Shown: positions 36,421-50,489 of the stretch, piece after piece
Layout: the number at the start of each line of letters is the position of its first letter
Position numbering within the stretch: position 1 is the first letter of the stretch
Origin: Isoetes taiwanensis
Taxonomy: Eukaryota > Streptophyta > Lycopodiopsida > Isoetales > Isoetaceae
DNA: 64,000 bases
Direction of reading: 5' to 3'
Assembly: GCA_021234155.1 (NCBI GenBank)
Contig: JAJEKV010000057.1
Location: forward strand, 6,729,821-6,793,820
The notes under the pieces: generated by a model
The model's input: only the letters and a program-made list of their open reading frames with translations
Databases searched by the model: none
Told to the model about the DNA's origin: nothing
Made by a program: the position numbers and the translations under genes

Positions 36421-37924
36421 TTTGAATCAATTGCAAAAGGGAGCATATCTTGACTTCAGCGAGTAGTTTGTTCACGAGATGGTGCATATTTTGGTAATGC
36501 TCAAGCTCGAGAGTCAATGCGAATGGCTTTTTTTGAACATTATTTATCAAGAACCTGTTCCTTTTAGGCCTACTTATTCATGGCGAGAGTAATAAGAGAA
36601 TGATGATTGAACAGTTTAGTCATTTCTAAGTCAAGATGATGCAAGATGCATTCATAGAAAAGGCGTGCATGGCTAAACCTCTTAAACATCAGCAAGAATT
36701 AGGGCTATACATTAACATGTCACATTGCACTACTACTGCATGTGACAATACTTTGCAAATGTACATTGCTCAAGCATTTTAGAGTGTACATCCAAATAAA
36801 TGTGTATAAATGCCTTCACATATGTTTGAACACATGTATAGTGTCTGCGAATACATTGCACATGCGTCTAGAATGGCTAAACTAGCGTAAAGATTTGTAG
36901 AGAAGAATAGTTGATAAACCTGTACTTAGATTATTAAATTGTTTGATTAAGGCTCATTTGTAGATATTTCATGCCAAGATAATAGTTATTGTTGGAGCAC
37001 AATTTTGCTCATGCGGGCTCTATTTTATATTCTTGATTCACCAATACCCGCCATGTTGTCTAGATGTCGTTTAGAAGCGACTCTTTTGACCTTGTTTTAA
37101 GTCTATTTATTGATCCCTGTTACTTTGTTATAGTGACTTTATCCCGGATAGGGTAAAGTTTAGCATTGCCGTTCGGATACTATTTGATAAATTTGTGGTT
37201 TTGCGCCTCGGTTTTGGCGGATAAAGAGTAAATCGTGTCATTTTCTTTTTAGCAAGGGGTTTCCTCTCAATTAGGCTTCTTTTTTCGATGCGATCTCTTG
37301 ATCCCTAGGTTCTTGTGATCTGTTGTTTTTGCATTTCATTTGCCGTGGTGAACTCTTAGAACTAGCCTTTTTAGAGCTATTGGGGCGTGATGTTTCTATT
37401 TGATTCGTATTTGATCTCTTTCCACACTACTTGATTTGTCGATGCAATTGCCAGGTCTTGATGCCTTTATGTTTCAAATACTTGCCATGGAAAGTGGGTC
37501 GCGGCCTGGAAGTGGGTCGCGGATTCCAGACGTACTTGCTAAGATAGCGTGACTACCATTTATAAAAAATGCAACTAACCAACTTTCCTCTAGGCTTTTA
37601 TGTTGCTATTTTCTTAAATAAAGATCTCCTATCTTTTTTTTATTCCAATTAGCATTTGAAGTAAAATTTTAGTATTTTATTCCAACTGGGGAGCTTAAAT
37701 TCATTGGTTTAGCATTAGAAAATAGCAATTATATCTTTTAATTGCATGAGTTGCACAATGTGCCTTTTAATTGTAATTGTCATATGAAACAAATATTTAT
37801 CCAACTTCATCTATTAAAACATGGGGAAATATCATAATTTCTTAGAATAGAATAGAATAGTTTCTAAAGATAATTTCTAAAGATCTCCCAAGTTCCACTC
37901 CACCATTGCATTGAAGTTGATTCC

Positions 37925-41316
<3,392 letters not shown>

Positions 41317-41402
<86 letters not shown>
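41317..41402. repeat. (TA)43 microsatellite
   Basis: 86 bases of TA immediately 5' of the first base of F1 (CATGTGACTAGG). The same TA-CATGTGACTAGG joint, with a shorter TA tract, precedes F2 and F3. Confidence 0.97.
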
Positions 41403-41405
<3 letters not shown>

Positions 41406-42560
41406 GTGACTAGGATTTGCCTAATTTTGGTCTCACTTATCTTATTGGCTAGTCTGGCCAAGCTCGCAGTAAAGTTATGATGTGGTTCCCTGGATTGGAT
41501 TCCTGATCCAGTTATGCTCTCCCAGTTTTTGACCTTTATTATTCACATGATGGTGTAAAGGGATTTGGTGTCGAATAAAATTGCCTTAGTTATGGTATTT
41601 CTAACATTTCAAATATCCATGCATATACACCCTGTTTAGATCACATGCTTTGTTGTTTATTTAGTTGTACAATGGCCCTATGTTTGGATATAACTTTATC
41701 CTATGGTCTTTCCCTTGATCCCCTTGCCTGGTTAAACTTGCGAAAGCTATTGTCCAGGGCACGACCCCTATGTGCCATGGGCTGTAAACTTGCAAATGGC
41801 CCTGACCTTGTCTTGATTACAATTTATACCCTTTATACCCTTTAACACTATCTTCTGAAATTTCTCTACAGGATATCTAAGGGCATTGTGTCTGGTGGCA
41901 CACCTTTAAGCCTTTTCTGGTATATATAACTAATATCCAACATCTCTTTTACTAACATGATGATTTATCTCCTGAAAAAGGACTTAATCTAAAAGACAAA
42001 ATATTTCGGGCTTCTCTGGTGTAAGTGGCTGTGCTTATTTACATTGCACCGTCAATTGGTCATAGGTTATTATCTGAACTAACCCCTAAGGTTGCTAGTG
42101 AACATTTGTAAGTCTTTTCTATGCACCTAAGCTTGACCCATGGTGCACTTACATCATTACATTACCTTTGTAATTTAATTTTTTCATTATTCATACTGGC
42201 TTAAATTCATTTCAGCTGTCGTGGGCTAACCCTAATGTAGTCGCGGGCTAACCCTAATGTTCACTTGAGAAAACATGACCTAAGTTTACTCCTGTGTTGG
42301 CCGGCTTGTACTGCGATTCTGCGCCTCTCCTTCTTGGAGATCTACAAAAATGGCACACCCACGTAAGGGCTTGGGTCGCCGTCATGCCCTCTGCGCAGAC
42401 AGATCGGATTAAGGCATTTGCTTAAAGGTTCTTGTAAAATCTTTGAATAATCTAAGTTTAGGGCTCTATAATCTGTTGATATGGCCCAAGCAAGAGGCCA
42501 CGGTGGAAGCATTATGATCTATAAATCTGTGTATGAGATCATTCTAACCGAGGCCTGAGA

Positions 42561-42869
42561 ATGAGCAAAGCGGTAGACCTAAGGTGCAACCAACAAGGGC
42601 CAAACCAGTCCAAGCTAATTGAATTTTTGAGAAAGCATGGCTCGAACATGATGGGACCTGACCCACTAAACGTCAACTATTGGAATTATGTAGGCAAAGA
42701 TGGGTCGGATCCCAACAGAGATAAGAATGATCCAGGGGATCAAGAAGTTCATTCCATATGGCCCCTCAGGCAGCAGCATGTTAAAATTGTAGAGCAGCCT
42801 CCTCAGATCCCTGAAATTGTTGCCCTTTCTGAGGAAGAAGACTCAGAAGAGGACATTCTACTGAATCAG
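42561..42869 (+). CDS. F1 ORF1 exon 1 (damaged AT-hook-like region)
   Basis: Starts MSKAV at 42561 and ends LLNQ before GTCCTC. Relative to F2 (50178-50489) it is three bases shorter. Its middle is altered at nearly every CAG/CTG/CGG site, so the GRP motif reads as VDLRC and several residues differ. The acidic C-terminus (SEEEDSEEDILLNQ) is intact. The frame stays open. It may be a slightly decayed exon or an intact exon read with systematic errors. Confidence 0.55.
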
Positions 42870-45096
42870 GTCCTCCATGTTTTTCTCACTAATTATCTTT
42901 CTGATCATGCATTCATGGTGTTTTCTAGCTCATTGTTATGTTAAATGGTTGCTCCTTTACCCATCTCATTTCCCCTCGGTTAAGATCTATCATTAATAGT
43001 CTCAGCTAATGTTAATTGTCTATTCCAAGTAGCTACTCTTGTTCTTGCTTGGCATAGTATTGGTATTTGTTAAGCGATCCCTCGATTAGATCTGATATTA
43101 ATTGACTAGACTATCAATGTGTTATAATATTTAGTGGCAATTGGCACTCGTTTGTTGGAGTTCTTTTCTTCATTCTATAGCTTAGCAATTTACTCATTCT
43201 ACTTGGTATATTTTGATTATTAAATCTAATGAACGGGTAAAGGGCGAAAGGCCAAGGTTGCTCATAGCTTACCCCGCTAGCATAGGCATTTTACCCTTCT
43301 CGAAGCAATAAGTGCTTTTTGTCTTTTGCGGTAACCGAGCTCCTTCTCTCGTACTTGGTTTTGATTATTTGCATTTGTGCTTTCTTGTGGATGATGCACT
43401 ATATGAGCTATTAGTTTCGATTTACCCCTGAAATATGGTAAGCTGATTTTTCTGTTCAAATGAGTATGATCAGCTGGTCGATCAATAAAACTATGGTACT
43501 CTCGATATTTTAAACTCTCAGTTTTTTCCAATTTATTTGGTCATTCAGCAGACTTTGGATATGGAGCTCTGATTTATTTAGTTCCTTGTTTCTGGTTCCT
43601 TTAATAATATTTGGTCTATTTTCAATCTATCTTGTATAATTCTTGCTTTTGGTATATTTCTTTACTGTTAAAATTGGTATACTGCTTGATCCTTTCGAAT
43701 TGTCCTTTACTGGTAAAATTGGTATACTGCTTGTCCCTTTCGGAATGTCCTTCTCTGAACTCCTGTTTATAAGTGGAATATTGTGATGGCATGGAAGCAT
43801 CTACCATAAGCAGAATCTTATTATTGCTGTGTGTCAAGTTTTTTGCACTCCCCTTTGTTTTATAACATGTTTAGCCTTTTTCCAATGCATTGTTTATTTT
43901 CATAACCATGGCAATTCCATTGATCCGATCCCTTTCTTATGAAGTCTCAGATATGCCTTATTGTTTATCCTTAGATAGGCTTAAAATATGACACATATTA
44001 TATGTTTTAAAGCATCACACAAAAACCTTATGGGAACATACATGTCTTAAATTAATTATTCTGCATTTTTACGTGTCCTCATTATATTGATCCTTTTTAC
44101 ATCTACCTTTTTCTTGGTGAAGCATTTATTCTGGATTAGACACTGGCTATTTGTGCATTATTTAAAGATCTTAATATAGATTTTTCTTATGTTTTTTCTT
44201 ATGGTTCATTCTTTATTCTTTATTATTCTTCTTGTCCTTTGAACTTGAGATTTGTATGGTTTGTCCTTTTCCTAGTAGTGCTGAATTTTTATGTCTATTT
44301 AATTCTTTCACTCGTTAATTCTTCTACTAAGGATTCTTATGACTTGGCTTGTAAAATTATGTGCTTCCTCTTGACATTATCTTGGTGCTGGTAAAATGAT
44401 AAATTGTTGATATTATTTTTTTGGCTTTTTATTTGCTGGCTTTTCCTTGTTTACTGTTTTCTTTTCATGAATTATTTATGCTACTATCCGATAAGAAGTT
44501 TTGTATTTCATTGTTTAGTATTTCGTTTAAGATGATCCAAAGTTTCTCTTATTGATTGATTCAATGATTCCTTTGTGTTAAGGCTGCACAATAGATATGA
44601 ACTTCTTACTTCTTTCTTCCTTAAACCATGTAATCTATTTACATATCTTGTACCTTAGACGATGTTACGAATCTTTAGTATGTAATATGAGCCACTTATG
44701 GAAGGCATTTTTAGCATTTTTTAACGGTATGTTGAGTTCCTTAAAATATGTTGGCATTTTCCTTTTTTTTGGGTTGTACTTCTGTTCATTAAAGCTTTGT
44801 TTTAATAAGTTTTTGTTGATTGTTCCAATAATGTTTATCTCTAAAGCCTCCCTTCTTAGGGCGAGATAAGTCCAGCATTCTCAATCTAGTTAGTCTTGAA
44901 GTGCTTGGATGTCTACTAGTCACACGGACCAGTTTAGGCCATCTATATAATACCACGATTTCAGTCCTTTGGTTTTACCAATTGTGGGCTTTAGAGATTT
45001 AACATTACTTATGTCTTTAGAGATTTAACATTACTTATGTCTTTAGTCTATATTTACTTTCTACACCTTTATTATTTACTGACTATATCTGTGCAG
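42870..45096 (+). other. Presumed intron of F1 ORF1
   Basis: Runs from GTCCTCCATG to TATCTGTGCAG, preceded by a pyrimidine-rich tract. It is T-rich, with stops in all frames apart from a 90-codon hydrophobic frame at 44597-44869, which is also present in F2 and F3 simply because the copies are near-identical. Contains a 27-bp tandem duplication near 44990-45045 and a ~60-bp one near 43670-43750. Confidence 0.55.
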
Positions 45097-46656
45097 GAGG
45101 GGGCATCCTTCAAAGACAATATTCCCATTATGGATAGGAACGTACAACAAACCAATTATCAGAATGACAATGATAACAGACCAGGTTGGCTTCCGGAACT
45201 TTCCAGACTTGGTTATACTGCAGCAGGGATTCTTGCTCCAAATAAAGCCGTGCAAACAGTGATGGCGTGCATTAAAATGCCTGAAATTCATAATGAGCTT
45301 ATTAACATGGAAAGCGCCCTTGTTGAAGGAGAAATCTCTGTGGTTCTGTTTTTGGGCTTTAATGGGATGCTGGATCTCGTTTCTAGTTTCAAGAAAGCTG
45401 ACTTTGATACCTGCCGTAGCCTGATTATGGAAGCATTCAATAAACTCCCTGGTGTACATATCAAAGCCGATTATGATGACCTTCAAGATATGCTGGCTTT
45501 CCTGAAAGGATTAAAGGCTTTGGAGGACCAGAATTCCCTTAAGAACACCTTTGTTCCTAATGCTGTTGTCAACCCTGAAAAATCTGAGGACAATATCCCT
45601 GTAAACATGGATAATTGCCTTTTTGACATGGATGGAGCTGAGGGTGTTGACATCTTCGATAATGCTAATGCAGACGTGGTTGAGCAGCCTGCAGATAATG
45701 ATGAAAGTAAGATCAGGGATACCCTTGATAATTATAGTATTAAGGAACTTAATTTCTTCAATTGTGGAGGCTTTCCAATTATGTCCAATAGGAATGTGGA
45801 AATTCATGGCGAGCAGTTTGAACAATGTCTATGGTCTAGCAAGAATCTGGGAATTATAGCCCCAATCAGCAAAAGTTCCTGGATCAAGTTAGCACGGCTT
45901 GATGTGAATGAGGTACAGAAAGCAGAGTCTGATGCTTTTGCTTTTATTAAACGTATTAGGAAGATTGATCCTAAACTGCCTTTTGGTTTTAACCTTTTGG
46001 GGAGAACATGTAAAGTTGGCTCTAGTCTATATGTAGGACAAAAAGGGCATATGGCAAAGGTGGAAGAATTGAGGATTGACTTTTACCTCAAACGTATTTG
46101 GCGCACCTATTGCCCTTTTTTCAAATGTGATTGCGACAAAATCATTGATGATAAATGTCCAGATAACATCATCTGGTTTGACCATTTGATATGGTTCATG
46201 CTCAACAACCTGGAGAAGATCTGGCCTGATAAATCTATACAAATGAGGTTTGCTATGCTTTCCAATTTTCTGGCTTCTGAGCCAATCAAAGGTGTTGTTC
46301 TCTCTTACATAGGTTATCTGGCCTTAAGGGATACTATGATTGCTATGACGCACAAACTGGCTGAAAATCCCAAGACTAATCTCAAGAACGAGTTTGGAGG
46401 TTCAAAAGCGGTGGACATTATAGAAAAGACCATTAGGTCTAAAAAGTTTCTTATCGAACATCAACATGACAATAGCAGCATGGGATACGCTGCTAAGAGA
46501 AGGATTCAACCAAACACTGCTACTGCTAGGGGGATTCTCAGGCCTCCAAAACTGGCAAAATTCAAACAAGATGCAAATAAAAGTGGAGCTGTTCCTAATG
46601 CGACTTCTGGAGCAATCAGTTATGGTGGAGTCTCCTCCAAAAATTCAAATAGGTAA
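45097..46656 (+). CDS. F1 ORF1 exon 2, unknown function
   Basis: 519 codons from EGASFKDN to the TAA at 46654-46656, no internal stop. The frame extends ~20 codons upstream, but that part is pyrimidine-tract translation (FLHLYYLLTISVQ), so the exon is placed after TGTGCAG. About 97% identical in protein to F2 exon 2, with some synonymous differences. No family is recognised. Visible features: Asp/Glu-rich middle, a cysteine cluster CPFFKCDCDKIIDDKC that could bind metal, and a basic Ser/Gly/Asn-rich tail. In PLEs and other retroelements an upstream ORF often encodes a nucleic-acid-binding protein; that role is a guess here. Confidence 0.7.
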   Translation, partial: EGASFKDNIPIMDRNVQQTNYQNDNDNRPGWLPELSRLGYTAAGILAPNKAVQTVMACIKMPEIHNELINMESALVEGEISVVLFLGFNGMLDLVSSFKKADFDTCRSLIMEAFNKLPGVHIKADYDDLQDMLAFLKGLKALEDQNSLKNTFVPNAVVNPEKSEDNIPVNMDNCLFDMDGAEGVDIFDNANADVVEQPADNDESKIRDTLDNYSIKELNFFNCGGFPIMSNRNVEIHGEQFEQCLWSSKNLGIIAPISKSSWIKLARLDVNEVQKAESDAFAFIKRIRKIDPKLPFGFNLLGRTCKVGSSLYVGQKGHMAKVEELRIDFYLKRIWRTYCPFFKCDCDKIIDDKCPDNIIWFDHLIWFMLNNLEKIWPDKSIQMRFAMLSNFLASEPIKGVVLSYIGYLALRDTMIAMTHKLAENPKTNLKNEFGGSKAVDIIEKTIRSKKFLIEHQHDNSSMGYAAKRRIQPNTATARGILRPPKLAKFKQDANKSGAVPNATSGAISYGGVSSKNSNR

Positions 46657-46811
46657 AAATTTAAATAGGTAAAATTACTACAAGTTTAAATATTTTCTTA
46701 TATGTTTTTTCCTGTAAATTTCTATGTATGCTTGATTGTGAATGCATTGCATACCTCGGCCTTAGTGCCAATTATCATGGGCTAGTCCCATATTTTTTAC
46801 TGGCCGAATAA

Positions 46812-48941
46812 TTTGTTATCTGGGATATACAACAGAAAAAAAGAAGAGTCATATTCTCAAGGATTGACGGAAGACTCAGCTTAAAAGTTTTCAGGGAGAA
46901 GTTGGATAATAAATATGTGCATCTCACATATTTTTCAAAGGTTATTGACAAGATCAACTTCTCTAACGTCTTCAAAGTAGTCCTGGAAAGTTTCTTTGGT
47001 TCTCTGGGCATCGAAATTTGGGAGAGCACTACATTTGGATGGAGATATTCTCCCAATCTTAGAGACCTTTGTTACAAACCTAAAGCTATTTTTGTTGATT
47101 CCCCTGCCCCTGTCTGCCCCTGCAACATTCCCAGACTTAAAAAATTTGTGGATCCTGATATAGGGCATGTTAGAACCACGGACATGAATATTATTCATAG
47201 CAAAGGCTTGAGAAACATGTTTAAACTTGGTCTCAACTTCATCCCTGATTTCCCTTTACTCTTGAACATTTTAAGCTTGAAATTGCACAGACCATTGAAC
47301 AGTTCTTTCTGGCTCACAGATTCTCCTTAAGTGATATGGATGTATCTCTCATTGACCAGTGCAAACAGGTGCTAAGGAAGGAATTAAAAGTTCTGGCTAA
47401 GGGTTTTATTAATAGTAATTCTGGAGCAAGTAAGAAATTCTTAATAGTGGATGACTCCGTTGTTAATAACTTGGACTGGCTCTGCTATAATCTTTACGTT
47501 GCAGGAGTTGATAAGGCAGCCAACAACCCTGCATTTATATGTCCAAAGCATATTAGTGATGAAGCAAAAAAGAGACTAAGTAGTAAGGATTTTGAACCCT
47601 GTCTCCTTGATCAAGCAGACCTCATTGTACAGATTAAATCAGAAATAGTGACATTACTGGGTGATGGGCATATTTCAAGCATGGAATTACCATACCTTCT
47701 AGGTATCTTTAAAGCGCATAAGAAGGAATATCGCTGGATTACCAATGCGCATGATTCCATTTTCTCTATACCTGCTTCAGTTGTTTCTGCTGGTTTAAAT
47801 CTTATGCTGGAAGCATGGCACACTATATGTTATGACAAATGCAGGGCAGTTAATGTTCTGCAATTGAACAGAATTAAAGCCTCTTGGGTCATTTCGTCTA
47901 TCTATGAAGTGGTATGTAACTTACCTCCTAAAATAAATGATGTGTTTGTTGCCGACATAACGAAATGTTATGAGAACATTCCACTCAATGGAATATATGG
48001 AATCAAAGATGTTTATGAGTGACATCATTAACACAGTGCGAATTATAAGAAGTCAGTTCATTCTGCATATGATCTGTGGTACAGAATTACAGATAACTCT
48101 AAAGTCTTCTTGGAGTGGAAATACAGGATTCCTGATGGCGGTACTTGGATCAGATTGGGTAAGGACAAGTTTATTGAACTTAATATCTGGCTTTTAAATA
48201 ATTGCTATCTTTCTATGAGTAATGGAATCTGGAGACAGACAACATGAATCCCTATGGGCTTCGCCTCAAGCCCTGGATGGTGTAATCTTTATCTAGCTTG
48301 GTTTGAACTCAGTTTTGTCACCAATTTGATTGGTTTAGGCATGCTCAAGGAAGCTGCGGCTTTTAGTCAGATATATGGATGATCTGCTCAGCCTGAATAA
48401 TCCAAAAATCAGAGAATTTATTGGAATTTTACATTGTCCTACAGGTATTACTATCTATAATCTCAATCACTTAGTCATTAAAGATGAAACATTATACTGT
48501 AAAAAGAACACAGACATTGGTAAATCTGCCAATTTTCTCAATATGTGTATTGATATTCAGAAGCATCATCTCGGAATATACAGTACTTACAGATATGATA
48601 AAAGGGATATGCTCCCTTTTCAGGCTCTCAGATTCATACATGCCAGTTCGTGTAGACCATACCTCATGGCCTGCAATATTATTATTTCGCAGGTGCAACC
48701 TTACCTTTATGTTCATAGCAACCCTATTGCAGCTGCGAAAGACCGCTACGGACTGATTAATGCCTTCATAGGAAAGGGGTTCAGAAAAGAGGATGTATGG
48801 TACAAAGTACTTAGGGTAGTCCGCCATGAGGACTTCCCAGGGCTCAATTATGACATAAACATACTGATTTCGGAACTACTCAAATACAGGTATCTCTTAT
48901 TTAAATCTGTTTATTTTTTAGTTGGCAGGGAGGGTCCCTAG
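46812..48941 (+). pseudogene. F1 reverse transcriptase, frameshifted
   Basis: Homologous to the F2 RT. Breaks: a one-base loss in a T run near 47249, a scrambled stretch near 47995-48055 that replaces the end of motif A's neighbourhood, a TGA at 48245-48247 at the motif B glycine, and a small deletion before YMDD near 48367. Preserved parts: LGIFKAHKKEYRWITNAHDS, DITKCYENIP (motif A), IPMGFASSPGWCNLYL (motif B), YMDDLLSLNN (motif C) and SANFLNMCIDI (motif D-like). The C-terminal frame, unlike that of F2, runs to a TAG inside the terminal hairpin. Confidence 0.8.
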
Positions 48942-48957
48942 GCAGAGGGACCCTCCC
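48928..48957 (+). terminator. F1 3' hairpin, perfect 12-bp stem
   Basis: GGGAGGGTCCCT, loop AGGCAG, AGGGACCCTCCC. The RT stop codon (48939-48941) lies at the top of the left arm. Just upstream of the unit's end at the TA tract. Could be a 3' RNA structure used for template recognition or RNA stability; entered here as a terminator-like structure, role inferred. Confidence 0.8.
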
Positions 48958-49010
48958 GTCCTTTTGCTTACAATTAGGGACCTTTCTCTGCCTTCCGGTA
49001 GGAGGCAGGG

Positions 49011-49021
49011 ATATATATATA
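49011..49021. repeat. TA joint F1/F2
   Basis: GGCAGGG-ATATATATATA-CATGTGACTAGG. Confidence 0.9.
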
Positions 49022-50177
49022 CATGTGACTAGGATTTGCCTAATTTTGGTCTCACTTATCTTATTGGCTAGTCTGGCCAAGCTCGCAGTAAAGTTATGAT
49101 GTGGTTCCCTGGATTGGATTCCTGATCCAGTTATGCTCTCCCAGTTTTTGACCTTTATTATTCACATGATGGTGTAAAGGGATTTGGTGTCGAATAAAAT
49201 TGCCTTAGTTATGGTATTTCTAACATTTCAAATATCCATGCATATACACCCTGTTTAGATCACATGCTTTGTTGTTTATTTAGTTGTACAATGGCCCTAT
49301 GTTTGGATATAACTTTATCCTATGGTCTTTCCCTTGATCCCCTTGCCTGGTTAAACTTGCGAAAAAGCTATTGTCCAGTAACACGACCCTATGTGCCATG
49401 GGCTGTAAACTTGCAAATGGCCCTGACCTTGTCTTGATTACAATTTATACCCTTTATACCCTTTAACACTATCTTCTGAAATTTCTCTACAGGATATCTA
49501 AGGGCATTGTGTCTGGTGGCACACCTTTAAGCCTTTTCTGGTATATATAACTAATATCCAACATCTCTTTTACTAACATGATGATTTATCTCCTGAAAAA
49601 GGACTTAATCTAAAAGACAAAATATTTCGGGCTTCTCTGGTGTAAGTGGCTGTGCTTATTTACATTGCACCGTCAATTGGTCATAGGTTATTATCTGAAC
49701 TAACCCCTAAGGTTGCTAGTGAACATTTGTAAGTCTTTTCTATGCACCTAAGCTTGACCCATGGTGCACTTACATCATTACATTACCTTTGTAATTTAAT
49801 TTTTTCATTATTCATACTGGCTTAAATTCATTTCAGCTGTCGTGGGCTAACCCTAATGTAGTCGCGGGCTAACCCTAATGTTCACTTGAGAAAACATGAC
49901 CTAAGTTTACTCCTGTGTTGGCCGGCTTGTACTGATTACCGTCTCTCCTTCTTGGAGATCTACAACAGAATGGCACACGACAGAAGGGCTTGGGTCGCCG
50001 TCATGCCCTCTGCCAGACAGATCGGATTAAGGCATTTGCTTAAAGGTTCTTGTAAAATGCTGAATAATCTAAGTTTAGGGCTCTATAATCTGTTGATATG
50101 GCGCCAAGCAAGAGGCCACGGTGGAAGCATTATGATCTATAAATACAGGTATGAGATCATTCTAACTGAGGCACAGA

Positions 50178-50489
50178 ATGAGCAAAGCAGGTAGACCGGA
50201 AGGTGCAACCAACAAGGGCCAAACCAGGTCCAAGCTAATTGAATTTTTGAGAAAGCATGGCCTGGAACATGATGGGACACAGCCCACTAAACATCAACTA
50301 TTGGAATTATGTAGGCAGCATGGGCTGGATCCCAACAGAGATAAGAATGATCCAGGGATCAAGAAGTTCATTCCAGCTATGGCCCCCTGCAGCAGCAGTG
50401 TTAAAATTGTAGAGCAGCCTCCTCAGATCCCTGAAATTGTTGCCCTTTCTGAGGAAGAAGACTCAGAAGAGGACATTCTACTGAATCAG
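50178..50489 (+). CDS. F2 ORF1 exon 1, AT-hook-like GRP motif
   Basis: 104 codons from ATG 50178. Begins MSKAGRPEGATNKGQTRSKL: a GRP core in a basic context, as in AT-hooks, which bind the minor groove of AT-rich DNA (classical hooks have RGRP, here AGRP). Next a basic helix-prone region (LIEFLRKHG, LLELCRQHGLDPNRDKND), then Pro/acidic sequence ending EEEDSEEDILLNQ. The donor CAG/GTCCTC is weak, but the codon phase is 0 and joins in frame to exon 2 (LLNQ-EGASFK). Without splicing the frame would run 24 codons into intron sequence and stop. Confidence 0.65.

Larger units (their letters stand above)
41403..49010 (+). mobile_element. F1: intron-containing retroelement unit, Penelope-like RT
   Basis: First of three head-to-tail units. 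5' end CATGTGACTAGGATTTGCC; 3' end after a hairpin, ...GGAGGCAGGGA-(TA). About 1.15 kb of leader (41403-42560, no gene), a short exon, a ~2.2 kb presumed intron, ORF1 exon 2 and a broken RT. No LTRs or TIRs are seen. PLEs commonly occur as head-to-tail tandem copies and can retain introns, which fits. The region 45045-48020 diverges from F2 by a few per cent with ordinary substitutions, while the flanks are nearly identical. Confidence 0.75.

Noticed and set aside
42224-42262. CTAACCCTAAT repeated twice, telomere-like
   Set aside because: It is part of a 21-bp tandem duplication (GTCG-GGGCTAACCCTAATGT) in the F leader; only two copies and not a plant telomere array.
43622-43837. Minus-strand 71-codon frame, also at 58872
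   Set aside because: Covers tandem repeats in the same intron; lost in F2 by small indels.
44597-44869. 90-codon hydrophobic frame conserved at 44597, 52219 and 59846
   Set aside because: It lies within the presumed intron, and the three units are near-identical there, so its openness is not independent evidence of coding. The T-rich composition gives a hydrophobic peptide automatically.
45076-45486. Long minus-strand frames opposite ORF1 (also 52811-53446)
   Set aside because: Shadows of the intact plus-strand ORF1, which has the better composition and cross-copy conservation.
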